Positions 16,831 through 26,794 of a stretch of DNA of 64,000 nucleotides are shown piece by piece. Below the pieces are notes generated by a model, which worked only from the letters and a program-made list of their open reading frames with translations, was not told where the DNA came from and did not search any database. The translations under genes and the position numbers were made by a program. The stretch covers positions 310,001-374,000 of the forward strand of contig CBDBEU010000004.1 of assembly GCA_965204565.1 (NCBI GenBank). Direction: 5' to 3'. Source of the stretch: CBDBEU01 sp965204565 (GTDB lineage Bacteria; Pseudomonadota; Alphaproteobacteria; Rhizobiales; TMED25). Each line of letters starts with the position of its first letter. The first letter of the stretch is position 1.

Positions 16831-18789
16831 ATGTATTCTGTGATCGTCTTCCTGCCGCTTCTGGGCGCCATCATTGCCGGCTTCTTTGGCCGGATGATTG
16901 GCGCGCGCGCCTGCGAGTTGGTGACATGCGGCTTTCTGATCATCGCAGCACTGCTCTCCTGGCTCGCATTTTTCAATGTCAGCTTTGGCGGCACCGAAAC
17001 CAAAGTGCTGGTGTTCCGCTGGCTGACATCGGGCGCCCTGTCATCAGACGCTCTCGAAATCGACTGGGCCTTCCGCATCGACACGCTGACCGTGGTGATG
17101 CTGGTGGTGGTCAATTCGGTCTCCGCTCTCGTGCATGTCTATTCGATCGGCTACATGGAGCAAGACCCGCACCGACCGCGCTTTTTCGCCTATCTGTCGC
17201 TGTTCACCTTCGCCATGCTGATGCTGGCGACCTCGGACAATTTCCTGCAGCTGTTTTTTGGCTGGGAAGGCGTGGGGCTCGTCTCTTATCTGCTGATTGG
17301 CTTTTGGTATCAGCGGCCATCGGCCAATGCCGCCGCGATCAAGGCGTTTGTCGTCAATCGGGTGGGCGATTTCGGCTTCGCGCTCGGCATTTTCGCGATC
17401 TTCTTCATCTTCGGCGCCATCGATTTCGACACCGTATTTACCTCTGCCGCCGAGCGTCAGGGCGAGACCTTCGCGTTTCTGGGCTACGAGGTCGACATTT
17501 TGACCACCATTTGCCTGCTGCTGTTCCTCGGCGCCATGGGCAAATCGGCCCAGTTCCTGCTGCACACCTGGCTGCCTGACGCGATGGAAGGCCCGACCCC
17601 GGTTTCAGCCCTCATCCATGCCGCCACCATGGTCACTGCGGGCGTATTTCTGGTGGCGCGCTGCTCGCCATTGTTCGAGCTGTCGACCACCGCCCTGATT
17701 GTCGTCACTGCGGTTGGCGCCACTACAGCGTTCTTCGCCGCCACGGTCGGGCTCGTGCAAAACGACATCAAGCGGGTGATCGCCTATTCGACCTGCTCGC
17801 AGCTTGGCTACATGTTCGTCGCCATGGGGGTGGGGGCCTATCAGGCGGGTATGTTCCACCTGTTCACCCACGCGTTCTTCAAGGCGCTCCTGTTCCTCGG
17901 CGCCGGTTCGGTGATTCACGCGATGTCGGACGAGCAGGACATGCGCAAGATGGGCGGTCTGAGAACGCTCATTCCCGGCACCTACATTTTGATGGTGATC
18001 GGCACCCTGGCGCTCACCGGTGTTGGTATTCCAGGGCTTACCGGCTTTGCCGGGTTCTATTCCAAGGACGCGATCATCGAGGCTGCCTTTGCCGCCCATT
18101 CAGGCGTTGACGAATATGCCTTCTGGCTGATTGTCGCCGCTGCTCTGATGACCTCGTTTTACTCTTGGCGGCTGATTTTTATGACCTTCCACGGCCGCCC
18201 GCGCGCCTCCAATGAAACACTGTCCCACGTCCATGAAAGCCCGCGGGTGATGATCGTGCCGCTGATGCTGCTGGCGTTGGGCTCGGTTCTGGCAGGCGTT
18301 CTGTTCTACCCGTATTTCATTGGCAGCGGCTGGGAAGAGTTCTGGCGCGAGGCGATTTATGTCGCCGCCGGCAACCACATTTTGCACGACATTCATGAAG
18401 TCCCGACCTGGGTCAAATGGTCGGCGACAATAATGATGGTGGTGGGTTTCCTGATTGCCTGGCAGTTCTATATCCGCAAGCCAGAAATCCCGGCCACACT
18501 CGCGCGTGAGCAGGACATGCTTTACCGCTTCCTGCTCAACAAGTGGTATTTCGACGAAATCTACGACTTCCTGCTGGTGCGTCCGGCCATGTGGCTGGGC
18601 CGGATATTGTGGCGCGGCGGCGATGGGCGGGTTATCAACGGGCTGGGTCCGGACGGCATTTCCGCCCGTGTTATCGATCTTGCCGGCCGCGCGGTGAAAC
18701 TCCAGACCGGCTTTGTCTATCACTACGCCTTCGCGATGCTGATCGGCGTCGCGCTCCTGACCACCTGGTACATGTTCGCGGGGGGGTGA
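16831..18789 (+). CDS. nuoL: NADH-quinone oxidoreductase subunit L
   Basis: 652 residues, antiporter-like (MrpA/ND5) proton-pumping subunit. The GWEGVGLVSYLLIGFW glutamate motif, the KSAQFLLHTWLPDAMEGPTP lysine/histidine motif and the C-terminal lateral-helix region are present. The start is behind GGGGTAAG, 49 bases after nuoK. A 7-G run lies at the stop (18780-18786) without disturbing the frame. Confidence 0.97.
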   Translation: MYSVIVFLPLLGAIIAGFFGRMIGARACELVTCGFLIIAALLSWLAFFNVSFGGTETKVLVFRWLTSGALSSDALEIDWAFRIDTLTVVMLVVVNSVSALVHVYSIGYMEQDPHRPRFFAYLSLFTFAMLMLATSDNFLQLFFGWEGVGLVSYLLIGFWYQRPSANAAAIKAFVVNRVGDFGFALGIFAIFFIFGAIDFDTVFTSAAERQGETFAFLGYEVDILTTICLLLFLGAMGKSAQFLLHTWLPDAMEGPTPVSALIHAATMVTAGVFLVARCSPLFELSTTALIVVTAVGATTAFFAATVGLVQNDIKRVIAYSTCSQLGYMFVAMGVGAYQAGMFHLFTHAFFKALLFLGAGSVIHAMSDEQDMRKMGGLRTLIPGTYILMVIGTLALTGVGIPGLTGFAGFYSKDAIIEAAFAAHSGVDEYAFWLIVAAALMTSFYSWRLIFMTFHGRPRASNETLSHVHESPRVMIVPLMLLALGSVLAGVLFYPYFIGSGWEEFWREAIYVAAGNHILHDIHEVPTWVKWSATIMMVVGFLIAWQFYIRKPEIPATLAREQDMLYRFLLNKWYFDEIYDFLLVRPAMWLGRILWRGGDGRVINGLGPDGISARVIDLAGRAVKLQTGFVYHYAFAMLIGVALLTTWYMFAGG

Positions 18790-18796
18790 TAGAGCA

Positions 18797-20314
18797 ATGA
18801 GCGATTGGCCGATCCTTTCCACCATCACCTTCCTGCCCTTGGTGGGCGCGGTGCTGATCATGCTGATTCCGGGCGACGATGCAATTGCCCGGCGCAATAT
18901 CCGCCGCTCGGCGCTTTGGACCACTACCGCAACTTTCCTGCTGTCGCTGCTGATCTGGATCGACTTCGAGCCGGGAGCAGCGGTCTTCCAGTTCGTTGAA
19001 AAGAGCGACTGGCTCGACGGCAATATCCGCTACCATATGGGCGTTGACGGCATCTCCATGCTGTTCGTGATCCTCACCACCTTCCTGATGCCGGCCTGTA
19101 TCCTCGCGAGTTGGGAATCAATCGACACCCGCGTCAAGGAGTACATGGTCGCGTTTCTGGTGCTTGAAACGCTGATGATCGGCGTGTTCTGCGCGCTCGA
19201 TCTGGTGGTGTTCTACCTGTTCTTCGAAGGCGGGCTGATCCCGATGTTCCTGATCATCGGGGTGTGGGGCGGCGGGCGGCGCGTCTATGCGAGCTTCAAG
19301 TTCTTCCTCTATACGCTCCTGGGCAGTGTGCTCATGCTGCTCGCCATCATGGCGATGTACGCCGAGGCCGGCACCACCGATATCCCGACATTGCTGGCAT
19401 ATCCTTTCTCCAGCGACATGCAGACCTGGTTGTGGCTGGCCTTCTTTGCCTCCTTCGCGGTCAAGATGCCGATGTGGCCGGTGCACACCTGGCTGCCCGA
19501 CGCCCACGTGGAAGCGCCGACCGCCGGCTCGGTGATCCTTGCCGGCATCTTGTTGAAGATGGGTGGCTACGGCTTCCTGCGCTTCTCGCTGCCGATGTTC
19601 CCGCTGGCCTCGGACATGTTCGCGCCGCTGGTATTCGGCCTGTCGGTGGTGGCGATCATCTACACATCCCTCGTGGCGCTCGCCCAGGAGGACATGAAAA
19701 AGCTGATTGCCTATTCCTCCGTCGCCCATATGGGATTTGTCACCATGGGCATATTCACCCTGACCGCCCAGGGAGTTGAGGGCGGCATTTTCCAGATGCT
19801 GTCCCACGGCATTGTCTCCGCCGCGCTGTTCCTGTGCGTCGGCGTGGTTTATGACCGCATCCATACCCGTGAAATCGCCGCCTATGGTGGGCTGGTGAAC
19901 CGCATGCCGATCTATGCCTTCACCTTCATGGTGTTTACGCTGGCCAATGTCGGCATGCCGGGCACCAGCGGCTTTGTCGGCGAATTCCTCACCCTTGTCG
20001 GCGCATTCCGCGTCAATACTTGGGTGGCGCTACTGGCCACCACCGGAGTGATCCTGTCGGCTTGCTATGCGCTATGGCTCTATCGCCGCGTCATTTTCGG
20101 CTCGCTGGAGCGTGAAAGCCTGAAGGCAATTGCCGATATGGGGCCGCGTGAGATCGCAATCCTGGCGCCGATGGTTGTCCTGACCATATTCTTCGGCATT
20201 TATCCGGCCGCCCTGATCGATGTCACAGCGGCATCTGTTGAAAATCTGATTACCCAATACCAGACCGCGCTTGATGCGGCCGATGCCGCTTCGCTGGCGG
20301 CACTAAATCGATGA
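18797..20314 (+). CDS. nuoM: NADH-quinone oxidoreductase subunit M
   Basis: 505 residues, antiporter-like (ND4) proton-pumping subunit. FEGGLIPMFLIIGVWGG contains the key glutamate and KMPMWPVHTWLPDAHVEAPT the key lysine/histidine set. Spaced 7 bases from nuoL. Confidence 0.97.
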   Translation: MSDWPILSTITFLPLVGAVLIMLIPGDDAIARRNIRRSALWTTTATFLLSLLIWIDFEPGAAVFQFVEKSDWLDGNIRYHMGVDGISMLFVILTTFLMPACILASWESIDTRVKEYMVAFLVLETLMIGVFCALDLVVFYLFFEGGLIPMFLIIGVWGGGRRVYASFKFFLYTLLGSVLMLLAIMAMYAEAGTTDIPTLLAYPFSSDMQTWLWLAFFASFAVKMPMWPVHTWLPDAHVEAPTAGSVILAGILLKMGGYGFLRFSLPMFPLASDMFAPLVFGLSVVAIIYTSLVALAQEDMKKLIAYSSVAHMGFVTMGIFTLTAQGVEGGIFQMLSHGIVSAALFLCVGVVYDRIHTREIAAYGGLVNRMPIYAFTFMVFTLANVGMPGTSGFVGEFLTLVGAFRVNTWVALLATTGVILSACYALWLYRRVIFGSLERESLKAIADMGPREIAILAPMVVLTIFFGIYPAALIDVTAASVENLITQYQTALDAADAASLAALNR

Positions 20315-20321
20315 GGTTCGC

Positions 20322-21755
20322 GTGAACGCCTTGCCGGACTTCCTGCCGGCTCTGCCGGAAATCATACTCGCAGTAGGTGCGATGGTGCTGCTGCTGGTTG
20401 GCGCCTTTGGCGGCGAACGCTCAATGGGCGTGGTGTGTTGGGGCTCGATCGGGCTTTTGCTGGTAGCCTTGGTCGTGCTTCACACCGAAGCGATGGTCGG
20501 AAGCGAGATTTTTGGCGGCTCCTTCATCCTCGATGAATTTGCCGTGTTCATGAAATCGCTGACACTCATTGGTTCCGCCGCCGTCCTCATGATGTCCGCC
20601 GGTTACATGAAGGCCATAAGGCTGGAGCGTTTCGAGTTTCCGGTGCTGATCGTGCTCGCCACTCTCGGCATGATGATGATGATCTCCGCCAGCGATCTGA
20701 TTGCGCTCTATCTCGGCCTTGAGCTGCAAAGCCTGGCGCTTTACGTGATTGCCGCGATCAGGCGCGATTCATTGCGCTCCACCGAAGCGGGCCTTAAATA
20801 TTTCGTCCTTGGCGCATTGTCGTCCGGCATGCTGCTCTATGGCTCCTCGCTGATTTACGGTTTTACAGGAACTGTCACCTTCACCGGCATTGCAGCCGCC
20901 GCCATCGATCACGATCCGGCACTCGGTCTGTTGTTCGGCCTTGCATTCATCTCTGCCGGGCTCGCCTTTAAGATTTCCGCCGTGCCATTTCATATGTGGA
21001 CGCCCGATGTCTATGAAGGCGCGCCGACGTCGGTCACCGCGTTTTTTGCCGCAGCCCCCAAGGTGGCGGCCATGGCGCTGTTCGTGCGGGTTCTGGTTCA
21101 GGCCTTCCCCGATGCGACCGGCCAGTGGCAGCAGATCATTGTTTTCATTTCGATCGCCTCCATGGCGCTCGGTGCCTTCGCCGCCATCGGCCAACGCAAC
21201 ATAAAGCGCCTGCTCGCCTATTCATCGATCGGCCATATGGGCTTTGCCCTTGTGGGCCTTGCCAGTGGCACCGAGCAGGGTGTGACCGGCGTAATTATCT
21301 ATATTTCAATCTATCTTGCCATGACGCTCGGCACGTTTGCCTGCGTGCTCGCCATGCGCCGGTCTGAGGGCATGGTCGAGGACATTGACGATCTTGCAGG
21401 CCTTGCCCGTAGCCAGCCGATGATGGCAGCTGCGCTGGCGATGTTTATGTTCTCGCTGGCAGGCATTCCGCCGCTCGCGGGCTTTTTCGCCAAATTCTAC
21501 GTGTTCCTAGCCGCCATTGAGGCCGGTCTTTATCCGCTTGCGGTGATTGGTGTGCTGGCCAGTGTGGTTGGCGCGTTTTATTATCTGCGTATCATCAAGA
21601 TCATATATTTCGATGAACCGGCCGAAGCCTTTGAGCCGATGTCGCGCGATCTGGCCGTGGTGCTGACGGTGACCGGCACGCTGGTCCTGCTCTATTTCGT
21701 CTATCCCGCTCCCTTGGTCAGCGCTGCCGAGGCTGCAGCCCAGTCCCTGTTCTGA
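20322..21755 (+). CDS. nuoN: NADH-quinone oxidoreductase subunit N
   Basis: 477 residues from GTG 20322, antiporter-like (ND2). LYLGLELQSLALYVI and KISAVPFHMWTPDVYEGAPT are the conserved proton-path motifs. Last nuo gene; birA follows after 8 bases, so the transcript may continue. Confidence 0.97.
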   Translation: MNALPDFLPALPEIILAVGAMVLLLVGAFGGERSMGVVCWGSIGLLLVALVVLHTEAMVGSEIFGGSFILDEFAVFMKSLTLIGSAAVLMMSAGYMKAIRLERFEFPVLIVLATLGMMMMISASDLIALYLGLELQSLALYVIAAIRRDSLRSTEAGLKYFVLGALSSGMLLYGSSLIYGFTGTVTFTGIAAAAIDHDPALGLLFGLAFISAGLAFKISAVPFHMWTPDVYEGAPTSVTAFFAAAPKVAAMALFVRVLVQAFPDATGQWQQIIVFISIASMALGAFAAIGQRNIKRLLAYSSIGHMGFALVGLASGTEQGVTGVIIYISIYLAMTLGTFACVLAMRRSEGMVEDIDDLAGLARSQPMMAAALAMFMFSLAGIPPLAGFFAKFYVFLAAIEAGLYPLAVIGVLASVVGAFYYLRIIKIIYFDEPAEAFEPMSRDLAVVLTVTGTLVLLYFVYPAPLVSAAEAAAQSLF

Positions 21756-21763
21756 TCAACCGG

Positions 21764-22564
21764 GTGGCAACAGCATGTCCGGCCGAAAATCCGCATCCCG
21801 CAATGGGTGAGGGCGGCAGCGCGGGCTCTGCCGCCTCCCGCATCGCTCACCACCATTCCGTCACCTCAACCAACACCCTGGCGCTGCAACGGGCCCGGCA
21901 CGGCGGGCGCTATCCCATCTGGACGCTTGCCGATGAACAAATCGCCGGGCGCGGCCGCCATGCCCGCAAATGGCACTCGCCTATCGGCAATCTGTATGCA
22001 ACCCGCATCGTTGAAGCATTGCCGCCAATGGTGCGCATCACCGGGCTTGCCTTCGTTGCAGCCCTTGCACTGCATGATGCGGTCTCATCGCTGCTGGATG
22101 CGCAAGCCCGTCACGGCCTCATGCTCAAATGGCCAAACGACCTCTTGGCCGGCGGCGCCAAGCTCGCCGGTATCCTGATCGAGCTGGAAGCTGCCGATGA
22201 GAGAATCATCGCTGCCGTCGGAATCGGCGTCAATGTCTCCGCCGTGCCGCATGAAAGTGCCACTTCGCTGGCCGCTCTTGGCTGTCATGCCAGCCTCGAT
22301 GAGGTGTTTGAACCGCTTGATCGCGCATTTGAGGCAAGACTTGCAGAATGGAACGGCGGCAGCGGTTTTGCTGCCATTCGTGCCGCCTGGCTTGGTCGTG
22401 CGCTGGGCCGTGGAGAGCCAACCACGGTGCGCACCGGCGGTAAGGTGATCTGCGGCCGTTTTGCCGGGCTTGACGATGATGGTGCCTTGCTTGTCGAGCT
22501 GGATGGGGGCGCGATGCAGCGCATCACCGCCGGTGAGGTTGTCGGCAACGGGGAATTGGTCTGA
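21764..22564 (+). CDS. birA: Biotin-[acetyl-CoA-carboxylase] ligase
   Basis: 266 residues from GTG 21764; ATG 21803 is an alternative that would trim a variable N-terminus. The catalytic biotin-protein ligase domain is complete: GRGRHARKW (ATP/biotinyl-AMP loop), KWPNDLL and GAKLAGILIE, GVNV, plus a small C-terminal domain. It lacks the N-terminal winged helix of E. coli BirA, so it should be a mono-functional ligase, as in other rhizobia. It charges biotin carboxyl carrier domains. Its stop overlaps the rnj start. Confidence 0.93.
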   Translation: MATACPAENPHPAMGEGGSAGSAASRIAHHHSVTSTNTLALQRARHGGRYPIWTLADEQIAGRGRHARKWHSPIGNLYATRIVEALPPMVRITGLAFVAALALHDAVSSLLDAQARHGLMLKWPNDLLAGGAKLAGILIELEAADERIIAAVGIGVNVSAVPHESATSLAALGCHASLDEVFEPLDRAFEARLAEWNGGSGFAAIRAAWLGRALGRGEPTTVRTGGKVICGRFAGLDDDGALLVELDGGAMQRITAGEVVGNGELV

Positions 22565-24240
22565 TGGCGCGCCGACAGGCCACTGACGAGTTCGTCTATC
22601 TGCCGCTCGGCGGCGCCGGCGAAATCGGCATGAACCTTTATCTTTACGGCGCCGGGCCGGCAGATGCGCGCAAATGGATCATTGTCGATCTGGGCATCGG
22701 CTTTGCCGACGAAACCCTGCCGGGTATCGATGTTGTCGTGCCCGATATCACCTTCCTTGAGGCCGAGCGCAACAACATCCTTGCCGTGGTTCTGACCCAC
22801 GCCCATGAAGACCATTTCGGCGCTCTTGCGACCCTTTGGCCGCGCCTTGAGGTGCCGGTCTATGCAACCCCGTTCACCGCCGCGATGCTGCGCGTGCGGC
22901 TCGATGAACAGGGATTTGGCGAGGATTTCCCGCTTCATGTGGTCGATCTGGGCGCGCGCTTCGAGCTCGGGCCGTTCAATATCGAATACATCACCGTCAC
23001 CCACTCGATCCCCGAGCCCAATGCCCTTCTGATCACTACTGCGGCCGGACGTGTGTTCCATACCGGCGACTGGAAGATCGATGATCGGCCGGTGATCGGC
23101 GCGCCGACCGACGAGGCGCGCATGCGCGAGATCGGCGCCGAAGGCGTCGATGCGATGATCTGCGATTCGACCAATGTGTTTCGCGAAGGCACTTCGGCAT
23201 CTGAAACCGATGTCGCAGCTCATCTTGCCGAAATCATCGCCGGCGCCACCCAGCGCGTTGCCGTCACCACCTTTTCCTCCAATGTCGCGCGTATTCTTTC
23301 ACTGGCGCGCGCCGCTCATGCTGCAGGCCGCGAAGTGGTGGTTGCCGGGCGCGCACTCCATCGTGTTATCGCAGTGGCGCGCGAGACCGGCTGGCTAGAG
23401 CGCGCGGGCCAGTTTCACGATCAGAATGTTTGCTCCGATCTGCCGCGCGACAAGGTGCTGGTGATGCTCACCGGTTCGCAAGGAGAGCCGCGCGCGGCCC
23501 TGTCGCGTGTTGCCCGCGACAGCCACCCCAATGTCGGGCTGGAGGAGGGGGACTTGGTGATTTTCTCGTCCAAGACCATCCCCGGCAATGAAAAGGCGGT
23601 CTCGGCTATCGAAAACCGTCTGGTGGCACGCGGCATCGAGGTGATCGATGCAGGCCGTCATCTGGTTCATGTCACCGGCCATCCGCGCCGCGATGAATTG
23701 AGGCAGATGTACGATTGGGTGCGGCCAAATCTCGCCATTCCGATGCATGGCGAAATGCGTCATTTGCACGAGCATGCAGTCCTTGCACGCCAATGCGGCG
23801 TCGAAAATGCCATGGTGGTTGCCAAGGGCACCATGGTGCGGCTGGCGCCGGGGCCGGCTGAAGTGATTGACGAAACAGCAAGCGGCCGGATCCTGCGCGA
23901 CGGCAATCTGCTGAACCGGGAAGACGACCCGGCGGTGCGCGACCGCCGCCGGCTTTCGCAAAATGGCGCGGTTTTCATTGCACTGGTCACAAATCAGCGC
24001 GGCGATGTGCTGGTCGATCCCGATTTCGAGATCATCGGTCTTCCTGCATTGGCCGGAGACGGGCGTGAAATCGCGGCAATTGTCGAGGACACCATTGATG
24101 CCGCGATCGATGCGCTGCCCGGCCCGCGCCGCCGCGATCCGGATCATCTGGCCGAAATGGTGCGTCGCGCCGTGCGCTCCACGCTGGACGACATCTGGGG
24201 CAAAAGGACCGATTGCCGGGTCTCGGTGACCCAGGTTTGA
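22564..24240 (+). CDS. rnj: Ribonuclease J
   Basis: 558 residues, metallo-beta-lactamase plus beta-CASP nuclease. The zinc motif LTHAHEDHFGAL, HTGDWKID and the C-terminal PMHGEMRHLHEH are intact. RNase J is a 5'-to-3' exo- and endoribonuclease for rRNA maturation and mRNA turnover. The birA-rnj-epimerase-DUF1467-proS-lol order is typical of Rhizobiales, and the TGATG overlap indicates coupled translation with birA. Confidence 0.95.
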   Translation: MARRQATDEFVYLPLGGAGEIGMNLYLYGAGPADARKWIIVDLGIGFADETLPGIDVVVPDITFLEAERNNILAVVLTHAHEDHFGALATLWPRLEVPVYATPFTAAMLRVRLDEQGFGEDFPLHVVDLGARFELGPFNIEYITVTHSIPEPNALLITTAAGRVFHTGDWKIDDRPVIGAPTDEARMREIGAEGVDAMICDSTNVFREGTSASETDVAAHLAEIIAGATQRVAVTTFSSNVARILSLARAAHAAGREVVVAGRALHRVIAVARETGWLERAGQFHDQNVCSDLPRDKVLVMLTGSQGEPRAALSRVARDSHPNVGLEEGDLVIFSSKTIPGNEKAVSAIENRLVARGIEVIDAGRHLVHVTGHPRRDELRQMYDWVRPNLAIPMHGEMRHLHEHAVLARQCGVENAMVVAKGTMVRLAPGPAEVIDETASGRILRDGNLLNREDDPAVRDRRRLSQNGAVFIALVTNQRGDVLVDPDFEIIGLPALAGDGREIAAIVEDTIDAAIDALPGPRRRDPDHLAEMVRRAVRSTLDDIWGKRTDCRVSVTQV

Positions 24241-24271
24241 TATTGATAGTCGCGCAAGGCGGGAGGGCAGG

Positions 24272-24676
24272 GTGATCGGGAGACTCAACCACGTGGCGAT
24301 TGCCGTGCCGGATCTGCAAGCCGCCACCTGCATCTATCGTGAAGCTTACGGCGCGCGCGTTTCTGAGGCCTGCGATCAGACCGACCAGAGCGTGCGCATG
24401 GTGTTTGTCGAACTCGGCAATACCAAGATCGAACTTCTGGAGCCTTTGGGCGAGAGCTCTCCCATCGCCGCCTTTCTGGAGCGCAATCCCGCTGGCGGTA
24501 TTCACCATCTGTGCTATGAGGTGGACGACATCGCCGCAGCGAAGGCGCGGCTGGTTGAAACCGGCATGCGGGTTCTGGGAAGCGGCGAGCCAACACTGGG
24601 CGCGCACGGCAAGCTGATATTGTTCCTCCATCCCAAGGACAATTGTGGCACGCTGATCGAGCTTGAGCAGGCTTGA
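24272..24676 (+). CDS. mce: Methylmalonyl-CoA epimerase
   Basis: 134 residues from GTG 24272 behind GGGAGGG. A VOC-fold enzyme: LNHVAIAVPDL near the start, GGIHHLCYEVDD and the terminal TLIELEQ supply the His/Glu metal ligands. It interconverts (R)- and (S)-methylmalonyl-CoA in propionate catabolism. Length and motifs match the family closely. Confidence 0.93.
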   Translation: MIGRLNHVAIAVPDLQAATCIYREAYGARVSEACDQTDQSVRMVFVELGNTKIELLEPLGESSPIAAFLERNPAGGIHHLCYEVDDIAAAKARLVETGMRVLGSGEPTLGAHGKLILFLHPKDNCGTLIELEQA

Positions 24677-24728
24677 ACCAATCCACCGGCTGTGCACCGG
24701 TGTGACCGGCAATTGACAGGACGGACAA

Positions 24729-25007
24729 ATGGGTATTGCCGGCGGATTGGCGCTCTATTTTATTATCTGGTGGCTGGCCTTCATCGCCGTTCTGCCGTTC
24801 GGCGTGCACACTCTTGAGGAGGCCGGCAAGGTTGAGCCCGGCCATGTGCCCAGCGCGCCCTCCCGGCCACGGCTGCTGCGCAAGATGCTGGCCGCGACCT
24901 TGATCGCCGCAATGACTTGGATTCTTTTTTACGTTTTGATTAAATATGCTGGCTTAAGCATTGATTTATTCACATTTTTCGACCCGCCAACAACCTCCGT
25001 GAATTGA
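24729..25007 (+). CDS. DUF1467 family membrane protein
   Basis: 92 residues with two membrane helices (LALYFIIWWLAFIAVLPFGV and a C-terminal one) and the family motif VHTLEEAGKVEPGH between them. DUF1467 is widespread in alphaproteobacteria and usually lies between the epimerase and proS, as here; its function is not established. Confidence 0.9.
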   Translation: MGIAGGLALYFIIWWLAFIAVLPFGVHTLEEAGKVEPGHVPSAPSRPRLLRKMLAATLIAAMTWILFYVLIKYAGLSIDLFTFFDPPTTSVN

Positions 25008-25468
25008 CGGTCGGCGCCTGTCGATTCGGCCTGCCGGCACGATCACAGTCCGTGCCAGGATCGGGGCGACTTATTCAGCTGAACCTTTTCCGGTGCGGAT
25101 TCAGGGCAAAAAAAGCAAGGCACACAGCCTTGCTTGCTAATTGCAGTTTTCCTGACTTTCTGCGTCGTTGAGCGCCCAGTCGGCAGCCGGGTGTCTGGTT
25201 CACGTCACTGAAAGTCGGGTGCGTCCTCCCAAGACTTGAGCCTTTTTCGGTGCCTGCGCACCTTCAAAGTGTTCTTGCGGCTGCACTATACCCAGACCGA
25301 TCAGTTTTGTCACCTGATCGACATAAACTGGCCGCAGCGTAATTGAGGTGCTGGAAATCGCCTCGTGGGTGCTGGCGAACCAACAAACGCTTGACTTGAC
25401 TTCCGCTTGCCAGCCCGTGACACAACGGGGCACCTTTCAACCTCTTCCAACACGCATTATCGCTCACC
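25008..25468. other. Intergenic region before proS; possible minus-strand transcript
   Basis: No confident gene. A clear stem-loop terminator for the minus strand lies at 25108-25135, and upstream of it on that strand a 77-codon frame (25433 down to 25200) stays open, but its third-position bias is weak and I recognise no domain. It could be a small RNA or a short unrecognised gene. The promoter of proS should lie near the right end. Confidence 0.4.
25108..25135 (-). terminator. Rho-independent terminator, minus strand
   Basis: Read on the minus strand, AAGCAAGG (25128-25135) and CCTTGCTT (25113-25120) form an 8-bp stem with a 7-base loop, and the tail is a run of seven T (plus-strand A7 at 25108-25114). 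That is a textbook terminator pointing left. No confident minus-strand gene ends nearby, so it implies a transcript not explained by the annotated genes; it could also terminate readthrough. Confidence 0.65.
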
Positions 25469-26794
25469 ATGCGCCTTTCGAAATATTTCCTTCCCCTCAT
25501 CAAGGAAAACCCCCGTGAGGCCGATATCGCCTCGCACCGTCTGATGCTGCGGGCAGGCATGATCCAGCAGGCAAGCGCCGGCATATATTCCTGGCTGCCG
25601 TTTGGGTTTACCGTGTTGCAGAAAATCGAACAGATCGTGCGCGAGGAACAGGTGCGCACCGGTGCGATTGAAGTTCTGATGCCGACCATCCAGTCGGCCG
25701 AATTATGGCGCCGCAGCGGGCGCTACGACGATTATGGCAAGGAAATGCTGCGCATTTCCGACCGCCATGAGCGCGAAATGCTCTTTGGTCCCACCAATGA
25801 GGAGCAGATTACCGACATCTTTCGCGATGGTGCGCGCTCCTACAAGGATCTGCCGCGCAATCTGTTCCACATTCAGTGGAAATTCCGCGATGAGATCCGC
25901 CCCCGTTTTGGTGTCATGCGCGGACGTGAATTCCTAATGAAGGATGCCTATTCCTTTGATCTGACGCCCGAGGATGGGCGCCATTCCTACAACAAGATGT
26001 TCGTATCGTATCTGCGCACCTTCGACCGTCTGGGCCTCAAAGCCATTCCGATGGTCGCTGAAACCGGGCCGATCGGAGGCAGCATGAGCCACGAATTCGT
26101 TGTTCTGGCAGCTACCGGCGAGAGCGAGGTGTTCTGTCACCGTGCATTGATCGAAATGGACGTGCCGGGCGACGATATTGACTATGACAGCGATCTTGAA
26201 CCGCTGGTCGCTGCCTGGACCGGACCCTATGCGGCAACCGATGATGTCCATGACGCGGCCCGCTTTGACGCCGAGGTGCCTGAAGCCGACCGCGTCCAGG
26301 CGCGCGGCATCGAGGTCGGGCACGTGTTCTTTTTCGGCACCAAATACTCCAAACCGATCGGTGCCAAGGTGCAGACCTCAACCGGTGAGATGGTGACCGT
26401 GCAGTCGGGTTCATACGGCATTGGCGTATCGCGCCTTGCCGGTGCGATCATCGAGGCAAGCCATGACGAGGCGGGCATTATCTGGCCCGAATCGTTGGCG
26501 CCATTCGATATCGGGCTGCTCAATCTGAAGGCTGGTGATGGGCCTTGCGACAGTGCCTGCGCGGATCTTTATGACAAGTTCGGCACCGCTGGCCGCACCG
26601 TTCTGTATGACGATCTGGACGAGCGCGCCGGCGAGAAATTCGCGCGCATGGACCTGATCGGCATTCCCTGGCAACTGATTGTCGGGCCGCGCGGTCTGAA
26701 GGATGGCACCGTGGAGATCAAGAATCGGCGAACCGGCGAGCGCGAGACGCTGAGCGCCGAGGCGGCAATCAACCGGCTGGCGGTAAACACCTGA
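25469..26794 (+). CDS. proS: Prolyl-tRNA synthetase, short alphaproteobacterial form
   Basis: 441 residues, class II synthetase. FGPTNEEQITDIF and the following motif-2 stretch, then SYGIGVSRLAGAIIE (motif 3) and a C-terminal anticodon-binding domain are present. The ~180-residue editing insertion of E. coli ProRS is absent, which is normal for alphaproteobacteria. It charges tRNA-Pro. Its stop overlaps the lolC/E start (TGATGAG). Confidence 0.95.
   Translation: MRLSKYFLPLIKENPREADIASHRLMLRAGMIQQASAGIYSWLPFGFTVLQKIEQIVREEQVRTGAIEVLMPTIQSAELWRRSGRYDDYGKEMLRISDRHEREMLFGPTNEEQITDIFRDGARSYKDLPRNLFHIQWKFRDEIRPRFGVMRGREFLMKDAYSFDLTPEDGRHSYNKMFVSYLRTFDRLGLKAIPMVAETGPIGGSMSHEFVVLAATGESEVFCHRALIEMDVPGDDIDYDSDLEPLVAAWTGPYAATDDVHDAARFDAEVPEADRVQARGIEVGHVFFFGTKYSKPIGAKVQTSTGEMVTVQSGSYGIGVSRLAGAIIEASHDEAGIIWPESLAPFDIGLLNLKAGDGPCDSACADLYDKFGTAGRTVLYDDLDERAGEKFARMDLIGIPWQLIVGPRGLKDGTVEIKNRRTGERETLSAEAAINRLAVNT

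Noticed and set aside
25200..25433. 77-codon minus-strand frame upstream of a terminator
   Set aside because: Weak third-position bias and no recognisable domain; kept only as a possible transcript.
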